Assembly (NCBI RefSeq): GCF_000960995.1
Contig: NZ_CP009432.1
Location: forward strand, 1-64,000
DNA: 64,000 nt
Origin: Burkholderia glumae LMG 2196 = ATCC 33617
Lineage (GTDB): Bacteria; Pseudomonadota; Gammaproteobacteria; Burkholderiales; Burkholderiaceae
Direction: 5' to 3'
How positions within the stretch are numbered: position 1 is the first letter of the stretch; the number at the start of each line of letters is the position of its first letter. Positions 27,119 through 36,273 of this stretch are shown here, piece by piece. A program made the translations under genes and the position numbers. The notes under the pieces are model-generated. The model made no database searches. It was not told the origin of the DNA and saw only the letters and a program-made list of their open reading frames with translations.

Positions 27119-27489
27119 ATTGCGATGAAGAATAGAGGTTTACATCAGCCCGCGCAAGTTAACTTTTGCCGCCTTGGTGCTTATCCCGCGGGGCTCACGA
27201 GACGATTGCGAGACTTTGGTTGAGGTTTGAGCCCACTCCTGCTCGGATCGGGCCGGGGGCGGCTCGGAATTTCGCCTTAGTGCTAAGGCGCTGCTGTAGA
27301 CGAAGTTGCTGGCGATATTTCGTCGCTTGTGCTTTTGGTAGCTGGAGATGAACGTACCGTGGGCTGTATTGCAAGTTTGTTTACGGTAAGACCGTTAGTT
27401 GCGTATTAGCCCTCTCCCTGCAAAGCTAGACTGCGGTGGTCTTGCGAGACAGGTTCCGGGCGGAAGGCGCGCACACGCGCGCGTTGAGG

Positions 27490-27645
27490 CCGATGCCGGA
27501 GAATCCGGCATCGGATGATTTACGCGCACTTAGCGGTGCGGCGGGCTTGCCCGCCGTAGCGATTAGTGCCCGCCGGAGGACGGCCGTATTGCCGCGGCGC
27601 CTTTTCGTTCGCGGGCTCGCCCGCCCCTCTGAGGCGTAGCCTCAG
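27490..27645. repeat. Cluster of four perfect short hairpins
   Basis: CCGATGCCGG-AGAAT-CCGGCATCGG (27490-27514), CGGCGGGC-TT-GCCCGCCG (27539-27556), GCGGGC-TC-GCCCGC (27611-27624) and CTGAGGC-GTA-GCCTCAG (27629-27645) follow one another in 156 bp. None has a T-run, so they are not simple terminators. The stretch 27119-27892 has no supported gene. Single-strand origin, transfer origin or REP-like structure are possible readings. Confidence 0.65.
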
Positions 27646-27684
27646 CTCGATCTAGGGTAGATAGAGATAGGTTCTGACTAAGCT

Positions 27685-27733
27685 CCGACACTTAACTGTT
27701 CCCGACCCCGACACTTAACCGCATTTATCCACA
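27685..27733. repeat. Tandem CCGACACTTAAC repeats and a perfect DnaA box
   Basis: CCGACACTTAAC occurs at 27685-27696 and 27708-27719, a 23-bp period. TTATCCACA, the consensus DnaA box, follows at 27725-27733. This could be part of a replication origin. Alternatively the tandem repeats could be a terminal repeat of a lost IS21-type element, whose ends carry such multiple repeats. Confidence 0.5.
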
Positions 27734-27892
27734 GCGACGCCCGGGACGCGCCTGCCTCCAGCGCGAAATTGCGTCTCCGGCGCCCGTTCTACGGCCACTC
27801 ACGGCGCCGACAAGACTGTTCTGCCAGCAAGTGGACGTGCGCCGGCCTCGCGGTGGCGATCGGCAGGTGCTACATAACGTCAGGGGAAGAGG

Positions 27893-28312
27893 TTAGCCTG
27901 GCGGAGAGAGCTGGCTGCGCGCGACGCGGAAACACTGATCGCGATCCCAATCAGGGTTCGCTTCTTTCAGCTGGCCGGCTCGGATCATTACCGCGCGCTC
28001 GAATTCGGCATGGTGGTCGACGCTAGCCAGCGCGTCACGCGACTTCGCACGTGCTCGTGCAGCCGCGAGTTTGGTCGTGAGCTGCTCGAGCAGCTGGCCA
28101 GCTCCGGCGGCAGCGCCATGCTTGCGCTCGCGCTTACGAGCGGCGTCGCGCCGGCGCTGTGCCCGCAGGTGCGCGCGCGTGCGCTCGTGCCGCAGCCACT
28201 TGCCCAGGCCGAATTGCTCGAAGAGCGCCGGGGAGAGGTAGCGGATCGCGGCGAGGCCACGGTAGCGCGGCCCTTGCTGAGGGTCGGCCGGGATTCGTGA
28301 AATTTTCGCCAA
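27893..28312 (-). CDS. Hypothetical basic protein, possibly 5'-truncated
   Basis: The frame opens at a TTG (28312) only 8 bp from the Tn3 transposase stop and gives 139 residues. It is basic and helical (HERTRAHLRAQRRRDAARKR, LLEQLTTKLAAARARAKSRD). No ATG and no ribosome site are present near the start, so the original N-terminus may have been lost when the transposon arrived. The family is not recognised; a nucleic-acid-binding plasmid protein is possible. Confidence 0.45.
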   Translation of the reverse strand: MAKISRIPADPQQGPRYRGLAAIRYLSPALFEQFGLGKWLRHERTRAHLRAQRRRDAARKRERKHGAAAGAGQLLEQLTTKLAAARARAKSRDALASVDHHAEFERAVMIRAGQLKEANPDWDRDQCFRVARSQLSPPG

Positions 28313-28319
28313 AATGGAG

Positions 28320-31301
28320 TTACGCGACTGATTTGAAAGAGAAATTGATGCTTGAGTCGAGCGGCAAGGCCCTACGCTGGAGATCCAGCAAATAGGAGCC
28401 GAGTCGGTTGATGTGTTCGCGCCGATACGGCGAAAGCACCTGCAGCACCTCGGCGTCGATCGGCAGCCCCTTGTCCTGCATCGCCTTGAGTTTGCGCGAC
28501 ATCCACTGCACGTTGTAGAGAATCACCATGTTGGCGACGAGCTGGTTGTACTTGATGACCTTGCGCTGCTCGTGCCGGAGATTTTCGGCAATCACTTCGC
28601 CGCCGAACATTAGCCATTTCGCGAAGTCGTTGAACTGCTCGCTCTTGTTCGTCGCCGCGTGAATGGTCTGGCGCATCTCCGGATCGTTGATGTAGCGCAG
28701 CAGGAACATCGTGCGGATCACGCGGCCGAGTTCGCGGAAGGCGAAGTACAGCTTGTTCTTGACGCTCTCGGAACCGAGCCGGCGCAGGATCGTTGACGGC
28801 GTCATCCGCCCTGCCTTGATCGACACCGCGACGCGCAGCATGTCGGGGAAATGCCGCTCGATCAGGGTCCAGTCGATGCTGGCCCGGAACAGCGACTCGA
28901 TGTTTTTGTAGCGTCGGCGACGATCGGCTTTGTAGAACACCAGTTCCTTGATGTCGCGGATGCGTGGCATCAGATTGATCCCGAGCAGATGCGCGAGCGC
29001 GAAAACCGGCGCGCTCTGCGCGTGCGTGTCGCCGTGAACGGTATCGGGCTGCACGTCGGAGGCGTTCTTGATCAACCCGTCGAGGATGTACACCGCCTCG
29101 TGGACACCGCACGGAATGAAGTGGCTGAACAGCGCAATGTACATGTCGGACACGTGGTAGTAACCGATCCCGCCATAGCCACCATACCGGATGTGGTATT
29201 CCGACAGCAGGTTCTGCTCGTACAGATTCCACTTCGTGCCATCGGCCGACACCCGCTTGCCCGAACCCCAGAATTTCGGCAACGCGAACTGGTTGTACGC
29301 GTTGATCACCTTGACGATCGCCTTGTCGAGCCGTTCTTCGGTGACGTGCTTCAGGTTCAGCCACGCTACTTGCTTGCGGCTCAGATTCTTGACCGAGCGC
29401 GCGGTCTGCGTCGGCCCGAGATTGCAGCCATAGCAGAACAACGTCGTGATGAAGCGCTTACGCGGGTCGTCGACCTTCGCCTCGAATCCGGAGAGCGGAC
29501 CGAAGAGCCGGTGCAGATCGAGCCATTGTTCGGTTTCGGTGAGGATATCCAGGATGCTGACCGGCCGCATTGAGGCGGTAATCGCCTGGTCGATCAGGGT
29601 TCGGTTGGGCGGGTCGGGTTTCTTGTCGAGTCGATGGAGGATAAGACCCTGCGCGCCGATCTCGACATGGTCGTTTTCGGGGAAACCCGCATCGACCTTG
29701 TCGGCCAGCGTGCCGAGTTCATCCTTCAATTTCTGAACAAAGACCCGGCTGTCGACCGGGTAATCGACGAGTTCGCTGTAGCGTGGCAGTTCGTCGCGGA
29801 ATTCTTCCCACGACACCTGGTGTTCGCGGGGATCGTCGTATTGATCACTGCCCTCGACGAACACGTCACCGGAATTCAGTTCCCGCATGAGCTGCCCGAA
29901 CACGCAGAGCTCGAAATATTTCCGGTGCAGCAGGCGCGCCGATCGGCCGTCCGGAAACACGCATCGCTCCCACTTCTCCGGGACCCAGTCGAGCGGCAAT
30001 TGCGCGAGATCGGTGTCGCTGAGCAGCAGATATTCGCGTCGCGACGTGCGCAGCTGTTTGATCCACTCGAGAGCCCGTAGCAATGCGTCGTCCTGCGAGC
30101 TGGGTTTCAGCGAAAGTTGTTCGACACATTGAAACAACAATGATCGCAGACTCTTGTACGGCGCGAGCAGGAATGGAAAGATATGATTGCCGGCCTGCGC
30201 GATATGCTCGTTGCAGCGAATCAGGACGGCATCGGGGTCGTTGTTCAATGCTGAACGCATCTGTGCGATGCGTACGGCTGCGGGCGTTGCATCGTCCTGC
30301 AGCACGTTCAAGACGTCGCGAAACTGGCCGACAAGCGAATGCAACTGGTCGGCATGCGCGAGCTGGTACTGCTGAAGTCGCAGCTTGGCGGTGTGCTCGA
30401 GGTTGCGCACGGTCTTGATCAAAATCTCGGCGACGTCGTCGAGCGCTTTTTGGCGTTGCGCGTGCATGAACAGCACTGCGAGCGTGTAGCGCTTGGCTGG
30501 CTTCAGCGCTCGCATTTCGTGAACGTCCAGCGCACGAGCTTCGGTGACGAACTGCATGCGCTTCGGGACCGAGAGCATGCTTGGCACGGGTGGTAAGCCC
30601 TCCGCCAACGCATTCATGGCCTGAATGTGCTCGAGGAAACTTGCGATCTCCCGTGGCCCGGGCCGCTTCGGTTCGCGCTTGAGTTCGTCCCACGGTGTTC
30701 GTCCGCGCCGGACCTGAAATAGCGTGTCGATCCGATCCTTCAATCTGTCGTCGAGCGAGTCGACGAAGGTGCGATAAATCGATTCATGGAGCTGGCTGCG
30801 AGCGTGGCTGGCAATCCGCGTGAGCGTCGCAAGCGGCGGCAATTCGTAGCGGCGCCGAACCAGCTCTTCGAGCATCACGTTGACGATGTCCGGTAATTCC
30901 GCCTTGGTCCGGGCCGCATGGCCGGCTAATTCGGCCAGCCATGCGTGGACTGCGTTGTCGACTGGGAGAATCCGGACGAACTCGCGCAGGATTTTCTGGT
31001 GCCGGGATTTACTACCCGAGCGGTCGTAGCGTGCGAGCGTTGTGCGCGGCAGCGGGCGGACGCCGAGCACGGCACACATGTGCTCGATGATCGCGGGCGG
31101 CACGTCGGAGATCACCGGTATGTACCCGAGACGCTGCAGCAGCTTCAGTTGCGCGAGGATCAGCACGCGCGTCGGCGCTTGGCGGAACTGACCAAAGACG
31201 AACCGGATCTCGGCCGCACTTGGCGTGTAGACCGTTCGCAATTCCGATTCTTCCAGTTCCGCCGGGAGTACCGGGTACGCGGTTTCATGAATTTTGGTCA
31301 T
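28320..31301 (-). CDS. tnpA: Tn3-family transposase TnpA
   Basis: The start MTKIHETAYPVLPAELEESE at 31301 gives 993 residues, the usual length. The N-terminal DUF4158 domain is followed by the DDE_Tnp_Tn3 domain with WGSGKRVSADGTKW (first Asp), DTVHGDTHAQSAPV (second Asp) and EQFNDFAKWLMFGGEVIAEN (Glu). It catalyses replicative transposition. No resolvase gene and no 38-bp inverted repeats were found, so this may be a tnpA-only or deleted transposon. It marks the border between plasmid backbone and cargo. Between its start and 31537 nothing is recognised. Confidence 0.93.
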   Translation of the reverse strand: MTKIHETAYPVLPAELEESELRTVYTPSAAEIRFVFGQFRQAPTRVLILAQLKLLQRLGYIPVISDVPPAIIEHMCAVLGVRPLPRTTLARYDRSGSKSRHQKILREFVRILPVDNAVHAWLAELAGHAARTKAELPDIVNVMLEELVRRRYELPPLATLTRIASHARSQLHESIYRTFVDSLDDRLKDRIDTLFQVRRGRTPWDELKREPKRPGPREIASFLEHIQAMNALAEGLPPVPSMLSVPKRMQFVTEARALDVHEMRALKPAKRYTLAVLFMHAQRQKALDDVAEILIKTVRNLEHTAKLRLQQYQLAHADQLHSLVGQFRDVLNVLQDDATPAAVRIAQMRSALNNDPDAVLIRCNEHIAQAGNHIFPFLLAPYKSLRSLLFQCVEQLSLKPSSQDDALLRALEWIKQLRTSRREYLLLSDTDLAQLPLDWVPEKWERCVFPDGRSARLLHRKYFELCVFGQLMRELNSGDVFVEGSDQYDDPREHQVSWEEFRDELPRYSELVDYPVDSRVFVQKLKDELGTLADKVDAGFPENDHVEIGAQGLILHRLDKKPDPPNRTLIDQAITASMRPVSILDILTETEQWLDLHRLFGPLSGFEAKVDDPRKRFITTLFCYGCNLGPTQTARSVKNLSRKQVAWLNLKHVTEERLDKAIVKVINAYNQFALPKFWGSGKRVSADGTKWNLYEQNLLSEYHIRYGGYGGIGYYHVSDMYIALFSHFIPCGVHEAVYILDGLIKNASDVQPDTVHGDTHAQSAPVFALAHLLGINLMPRIRDIKELVFYKADRRRRYKNIESLFRASIDWTLIERHFPDMLRVAVSIKAGRMTPSTILRRLGSESVKNKLYFAFRELGRVIRTMFLLRYINDPEMRQTIHAATNKSEQFNDFAKWLMFGGEVIAENLRHEQRKVIKYNQLVANMVILYNVQWMSRKLKAMQDKGLPIDAEVLQVLSPYRREHINRLGSYLLDLQRRALPLDSSINFSFKSVA

Positions 31302-31537
31302 CTTTTCCAAGACAACAATCGGTATGTGGACAGCCACGCTTCTTCCGGAAGGCCGGCGCCGACATACTGATAGTCGATTGCCCGAGGCGCGCGGAAACGC
31401 TACGCCGCGCAAGTCCATACTGGATGGAACGTTCGCGTACCAGTCATGCCCCTGCGCGCGGCACTGTCCGGCGAATCCAAGCCGGTCACCCGCGTGCGCG
31501 ACAACCTGCGCTACGTGTCTATCTTTGGGGAGCCATT

Positions 31538-31566
31538 TGTAAACCTGTGCGGCATCGCGCGTCTAA
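31538..31566 (+). promoter_or_regulatory. ECF-type promoter of the DUF427 gene
   Basis: TGTAAAC (31538-31544), 15 bp, CGTCTAA (31560-31566). It is one of seven matching sites in the window. The -10 element lies 25 bp before ATG 31591. Confidence 0.75.
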
Positions 31567-31590
31567 CAAGGTGAACAAACAGGAGCAGTC

Positions 31591-31881
31591 ATGATCCAGG
31601 CGATATGGAATGGTGCCGTGATTGCCGAAGCATCGGAGTACGCGGTAAAGAGGGTCGAGGGGAATGTCTATTTCCCACCGGATGCGCTTCATCACCAATA
31701 CTTTCAACCGAGCCCCTGGGAAACGACGTGCTTCTGGAAAGGCCGGGCCAACTACTACGATATTGTCGTGGATGACAAGATCAACTCCGGCGCCGCGTGG
31801 TACTACGCCAATCCGCGTTTTCTGGCGAAACACATTGCCGGCTACGTTGCATTCTGGCATGGCGTCGAAGTACGGCAATAG
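31591..31881 (+). CDS. DUF427 domain protein
   Basis: The 96-residue protein is a single DUF427 domain: WNGAVIAEASEYAVKRVEGN, VYFPPDALHHQYFQPSPWET, FWKGRANYYDIVVDDKINSG, AAWYYANPRF. AGGAG lies 6 bases before the ATG. The biochemical role of the family is not established. It stands alone under the shared ECF-type promoter, which links it to the bufferin and arsenosugar operons. It converges with the arsS operon. Confidence 0.88.
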   Translation: MIQAIWNGAVIAEASEYAVKRVEGNVYFPPDALHHQYFQPSPWETTCFWKGRANYYDIVVDDKINSGAAWYYANPRFLAKHIAGYVAFWHGVEVRQ

Positions 31882-31939
31882 TCAGCAAAAAAACGGAGTG
31901 GGTTAATCCCGACGCCCGCCAACGTTAGGCTGACGCAAC

Positions 31940-32743
31940 TCAGGCGTCACCGTGACAGCGGCGATCCTGCGCGTAGATCGTCCAGTCGTATGGGATGAAT
32001 TCGATTTGAGAATCCACGGGCACCTTCACAGGCGCATATCGGTTGATATATGCAATCAGTGTCGTCCCTCGCTTCAGGAAATCGTCCATGTAGAACTTCA
32101 GAATTGATGACACGCGGATCGTGCGGCGCGCGAGGTCGATCTGCAAATTTCGCGTCTCGCCAAAGAAATACCGGGCCGCACCATCGAGCTGCCGGTCCAG
32201 CTCCGGACCTGTGAATGGCTGCCGCGGCAGGCGCGGGCAACCCGCCGACATGCAATTCAGCGCAAAGTGAACGCGCTCATCGCCCATCGTGCGAATCACG
32301 CTGTTTTCGTAGGTGTAAAGCGACATCGACTCTCCGCCGATCTTGAAACGCCGCAAGCCGAAGAACCACACGCGCGTCAGAAGTCCGAGTTCCTTCGGGA
32401 TCCCCGATGTAATGACATTGAGCATGGAGAGTGCATTGTAGGTGTTGATGTAGTAGGCCAAGGCATCATTTCGGCTCGGAAATTCGGCAGGCGCACTGCG
32501 CGGACTCTCGCTTGCGATATAGCCAACATAAGCGTTCAGATCGACCATGTCCGCGGAGAGGCTGCAGAAATCGACCTGTCCGCGATCGTTCACAAATTTC
32601 TGGAGCACCCGTGCCCAATGTGCAGCCCCTGCGCCGTGCTGCGAGCCGTCTGCCGCCCAGCTCCATACCGGGATAGCGCAAAGTGTGGCGAGCAGGCGAC
32701 GTCGGGTCATTGGCATTCGAAGCGGCACGAGGGGATGCTTCAT
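31940..32743 (-). CDS. Exported DUF547 protein
   Basis: ATG 32743 overlaps the radical-SAM stop (ATGA) and gives 267 residues. The N-terminus TRRRLLATLCAIPVWSWAAD is an export signal with a twin-arginine-like stretch. The DUF547 core is clear: ALAYYINTYNALSMLNVITS, VHFALNCMSAGCPRLPRQPF and ILKFYMDDFLKRG. The Cys/His residues in FALNCMSAGCP are conserved in the family, which resembles transglutaminase-like folds. Function unknown. It is the last gene of the arsS-led operon. Confidence 0.85.
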   Translation of the reverse strand: MKHPLVPLRMPMTRRRLLATLCAIPVWSWAADGSQHGAGAAHWARVLQKFVNDRGQVDFCSLSADMVDLNAYVGYIASESPRSAPAEFPSRNDALAYYINTYNALSMLNVITSGIPKELGLLTRVWFFGLRRFKIGGESMSLYTYENSVIRTMGDERVHFALNCMSAGCPRLPRQPFTGPELDRQLDGAARYFFGETRNLQIDLARRTIRVSSILKFYMDDFLKRGTTLIAYINRYAPVKVPVDSQIEFIPYDWTIYAQDRRCHGDA

Positions 32744-34137
32744 GTCGTGGCACACGCTCTATTCACCGCATGCTCGTTCGAGCGCCCTTTCCGGTGCCTT
32801 TTCGGAACGTCAACGGCCTGACCGGTTTTGACCGGCCCGTTGAATTCAACGTCCTCCTTCCCGGTCGCCGGATTCCAGTACACGGGCGATCCCGCACGAT
32901 AGATCCGGATCGGCTTCAGAACAAATGCATCGCGTCTGGCGTTGTGAAGGCACATCGAAACCGGGCCTTCGCTTGTGGCGACCTTGAACGCGCACGCGCG
33001 GATCCGATCTTCTTCCAGCCGGGCGGTGTCCATGAAGTTGTGAATGATGAAGGACAGCGTGTGCACGCGAGCGCCGCTTGCAAAAATATCCTTTCGCATG
33101 GCCCAGACTTTTCTCGCGGTCCACGACAACGCCCGCAGCCACAACGCGGGATGACCGGCGAACCAGGCAATCAGACCACACGCGGTTGCCGCAGGGCGCG
33201 TTCGGTCGAACACGACCGCGGCCGTCGCGGACTGCATCGCAGCCACGAATGACGGATCGTCGAAGCCATCGTGCAAATTTCCGTTGGCGGCAATGCTCAT
33301 TGCGTAGCGGTTGCAGGACGGGTGCCCGATCAGTGACGCGGAAAAGGTAATCGTCGTACCCGCCCCCTTCTCGATTTGCGCGGCCACCGTGTCCGGCGTG
33401 ATCGTAGGGCCACGCGCACGCAGTATCCCTCGGCCAATGTCTGCCTGTAACTGGAACGATACGGTACGAATGTCGTTCGCGCGCGAGCGGAAAAACGACA
33501 CGACGGATGGGATCTCGTCGAAATTTCCGTCGTGGACGGTCGTGTTAAACATCACGGACAACGGCAATCCTGTCGCCATGTTCAGGTAACGCTCGCGCAA
33601 TGCGTTCAAAGTCGCTTCGGTCGTGTAACCGCGTCTCAACTGGGTCGTATCGACGTGAAAGGCAACATCCGCTAGACCGGCATCGGCCAATTGCGTCAAC
33701 AGTGCGCGGGTCACGCGAATGCCGTTGGTCATCAAGGTGGCGCGCATTCTACGCGCCCGGATTCGGCGCACGATCGCAAGCAGTTCCCCCCGGTCGCGCA
33801 GGGTTGGCTCGCCTCCGGTGACTTGCACGTCGGTATTCGGACCGTATGACGCGAAGATGGTGTCGATGCGGGCAAACAGTTCGTCCAGCGGAATGTCCTT
33901 GACCGCTTCGGCGTTTTCCGACAGGTAGCACAGCGTGCAGTCGAGATTGCAGCGCTGCGTAATTTCGAGTGCGATGCAGCCGATCGGCCAACGCTGCCCC
34001 ATCTGCTGGCTGGCGTCCGCGAACCCCAGAGTGTGAAGCGTCGTTCGCGCGCGGTCGAACGCGTCAGCCGGCGAGCTCGGCCAACGCTCGATGCAATGGG
34101 CGCCCACTTCGTCACTCGACAGATAAGGCATGGTCAT
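32740..34137 (-). CDS. Radical SAM protein of unknown specificity
   Basis: The 465-residue enzyme binds an iron-sulfur cluster through CNLDCTLC (residues 63-70) and has the usual GGEPTLR motif. Three further cysteines downstream (HPSCNRYAMSIAANGNLHDG, RACAFKV, VSMCLHNARRD) could bind an auxiliary cluster or metal. ATG 34137 has AAGGTG just upstream; ATG 34131 is an alternative. Neighbouring exported and hydrolase genes suggest it modifies a lipid, sugar or peptide. Co-transcription with arsS suggests, but does not prove, a role in arsenolipid or arsenosugar processing. Confidence 0.85.
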   Translation of the reverse strand: MTMPYLSSDEVGAHCIERWPSSPADAFDRARTTLHTLGFADASQQMGQRWPIGCIALEITQRCNLDCTLCYLSENAEAVKDIPLDELFARIDTIFASYGPNTDVQVTGGEPTLRDRGELLAIVRRIRARRMRATLMTNGIRVTRALLTQLADAGLADVAFHVDTTQLRRGYTTEATLNALRERYLNMATGLPLSVMFNTTVHDGNFDEIPSVVSFFRSRANDIRTVSFQLQADIGRGILRARGPTITPDTVAAQIEKGAGTTITFSASLIGHPSCNRYAMSIAANGNLHDGFDDPSFVAAMQSATAAVVFDRTRPAATACGLIAWFAGHPALWLRALSWTARKVWAMRKDIFASGARVHTLSFIIHNFMDTARLEEDRIRACAFKVATSEGPVSMCLHNARRDAFVLKPIRIYRAGSPVYWNPATGKEDVEFNGPVKTGQAVDVPKRHRKGRSNEHAVNRACATT

Positions 34138-34315
34138 CGCACCTTCGAACAGACTTTGAGGGTTTTCAGAAAGAGCCCGCTTTGAGCACGGCACGCCCAA
34201 AGCGGGCAAACGCCCATGCCGAAACGCGAATGCATGGTCGGAGGATGTGTCTGATCGCCATCCCAGCGATTAGACGGACGATGCCCCTCGCCGTTACAGC
34301 CATTTGTCGAGACAC

Positions 34316-35143
34316 CTATCCGTCTCGCACGGCTTGATCCCGGCAGCGCGGACCCGGCCCACAATCTCCTTGCTCGACGATGGGAATGAGTTTTTCCGGA
34401 CTGTCCTCCCAGAATAGGTGCGTGTAATCGAAGTGCCCCTCGATGGCTGGCTTGATAATCGAGAAGAATGGGGATAGATCGAAGTCGCGCGGCACGAAAA
34501 GGCTATGATGCCGCACGCGCAGGATTTCGTTGAAACACGACTCGCAACCCTGGATGCCCGCGCTTTCCCGGCGCATGCCGGGCAGTATCGGATAGCCGAT
34601 CGACTGAAAGGCGAGTGCGATCAGCGTCGAACAGATCGCCCGCGTCGGACTTCCGCTCCCCAACTCGAGCATGCGTCGCCGAAATTTTTGAGGAACCGGC
34701 GGCGCCGGCAGCAGGTAGCGCGCGAGATCGATGATGTTGCGCAGGTCGTACTGCTGCCCGACCCGTGCGATCGCGAATTCGCACACACGCCCGGTGTCCC
34801 GCTCGGACAGGCCGATCGGCCGGCAAATGCGCGTGTTGTAGCCGGCGAACTGGTTGACTTCCGCGATTCGCACGCCGTCGATCATGTCGGCTTCGATGAA
34901 CGCATTGGTTTTCCCGGAAACATGATCGCCGACATACAGCGCGGCATGCGACCAAGTCGATTGCGTCAGGTATCGAATCGCACCGCTGATGCGCGAATTG
35001 CCCTCGACCAGCAGCACGTCGCCCGCAACAAGGTGCTCAAGCAGCGCGTCCGGATGGGTCGCCGGTGCGATGCCGTTCGTTTTCACCGGCGCGGACAGAT
35101 ATCGCGCGAGCCGTCGTCCGATCGCGGAACAGAAGAAATCCAT
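34316..35143 (-). CDS. YiiX/YebB-like permuted NlpC/P60 hydrolase
   Basis: ATG 35143 follows GGGGAGGGG and gives 275 residues. The permuted papain-like fold shows as GDVLLVEGNSRISGAIRYLT, TWSHAALYVGD (catalytic His) and later RAICSTLIALAFQSIGYPI (catalytic Cys). Relatives act on lipids or peptides at the envelope. It sits 95 bp after the phosphoesterase gene and 178 bp before the radical-SAM gene. The longer upstream reading lacks homology. Confidence 0.82.
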   Translation of the reverse strand: MDFFCSAIGRRLARYLSAPVKTNGIAPATHPDALLEHLVAGDVLLVEGNSRISGAIRYLTQSTWSHAALYVGDHVSGKTNAFIEADMIDGVRIAEVNQFAGYNTRICRPIGLSERDTGRVCEFAIARVGQQYDLRNIIDLARYLLPAPPVPQKFRRRMLELGSGSPTRAICSTLIALAFQSIGYPILPGMRRESAGIQGCESCFNEILRVRHHSLFVPRDFDLSPFFSIIKPAIEGHFDYTHLFWEDSPEKLIPIVEQGDCGPGPRCRDQAVRDG

Positions 35144-35238
35144 GGCCCCTCCCCGTCGCGACCCTGTCGCCGGACGAACTGCGCATCGTTGCAATCCCGA
35201 TTCTGCCGCGCTGTCCGCGCGCCAGTCGCCGCTTTTCG

Positions 35239-36273
35239 TCAAACGCAGCGGCCCTCTCGACCATTAGTCGAGTCCGGACTGCCACGTTTACACGGCATGA
35301 CGAGGGATCCGGTTCCTGGATACGCTTGCGCCGGCAAGTAATCCGGCCCGTCGACGATCCGCGCCCCGTACGACAGCCACGCATCGGAACCGCTCGGCCA
35401 TTGCGAGAGGAACTCCCAGTGCCAGTGCAGATAGTCGAAGTCCAACGCGATGGCTTCGATGTATGCGCCGCGCAATCTGATCCGATGCAGCGGACATCGG
35501 TGCGAAGGCTTTATCCCGATCCGTGTCACGACTCCGTACGTCGTTCGCGCGAAATTCGGCATCCCCGCTGCCCCGTTGTTCGCAACGACGAGCGGCCCTG
35601 ATGGCAAATCGAACGAACGCATGCCGGGCAGACAGGTGTGAGACGAAGCGAACAAATCTATACGCGATTGCCTGCGTACCTGCTCGAGCCACGCGGGCGT
35701 ATCGGGTCGATCCAGCGCATCAGCCGAAAAACGCCATCCGGCAAGCGACTCGCAGTCGCCATGCACGATGCCGACACGCAGACGGCCGACCTGGGCAACA
35801 AGCGTCATCGGCAAGGCGGCCAAAGCCGCCTGCCGACCGCTTTTGGCAGCTGCACGACGAAGCTCGCGCAATATGGCGTTGGACCGGTCCACCGTCTGTT
35901 GCGCGACCTCTGGCGGGTAAGCGCATCCACACCCCGCATCCAGACCGCGCATGCGGCTCAATTCGGTCTCCACGTTGCCGCGCAGCGCATGATGGCGGCG
36001 AACGCGCGAATCGACTTGGGAAAATATGGCGCTATTCCGGTCGAACCAGTGGAAGTCGCCATTGAAGACCAGCACGGCTCCCTCGAGGCTCGCCATCAGT
36101 TCGATCGCATCCAGTGCGGGACGATTGCCGTACAGCCCCCCGACGACATAAAGCGTCGACGCTTCCAGATCGACCGGTCGGGCGAACGTTGCAGTGTCGT
36201 AGCGATAATCGGGAGGACACGATCTTCCCGGGCTGCCGCGATCGTCGGAATCGTCCATTGCCGATAGCGTCAT
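35239..36273 (-). CDS. Calcineurin-like metallophosphoesterase
   Basis: The start ATG 36273 overlaps the arsS stop (ATGA). Metal-ligand motifs appear as VVGGLYGNRPALDAI, FNGDFHWFD, RGNVE, IVHGDCESLAGW and SSHTC, the order of calcineurin-type phosphoesterases, although the first motif has Gly-Gly-Leu-Tyr-Gly where Asp-x-His-Gly is usual. The missing Asp and His in the first motif may change metal binding or substrate. At 344 residues the length is normal. A phosphate-ester intermediate of the arsS pathway would be a logical substrate; this is inference. Confidence 0.78.
   Translation of the reverse strand: MTLSAMDDSDDRGSPGRSCPPDYRYDTATFARPVDLEASTLYVVGGLYGNRPALDAIELMASLEGAVLVFNGDFHWFDRNSAIFSQVDSRVRRHHALRGNVETELSRMRGLDAGCGCAYPPEVAQQTVDRSNAILRELRRAAAKSGRQAALAALPMTLVAQVGRLRVGIVHGDCESLAGWRFSADALDRPDTPAWLEQVRRQSRIDLFASSHTCLPGMRSFDLPSGPLVVANNGAAGMPNFARTTYGVVTRIGIKPSHRCPLHRIRLRGAYIEAIALDFDYLHWHWEFLSQWPSGSDAWLSYGARIVDGPDYLPAQAYPGTGSLVMPCKRGSPDSTNGREGRCV

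Noticed and set aside
27166..27639. Short plus-strand frames downstream of the parA region
   Set aside because: They cross the hairpin cluster, are Arg/Ala-rich and have no ribosome sites.
28270..31600. 38-bp Tn3 inverted repeats around tnpA
   Set aside because: No matching pair could be found by eye at either side.
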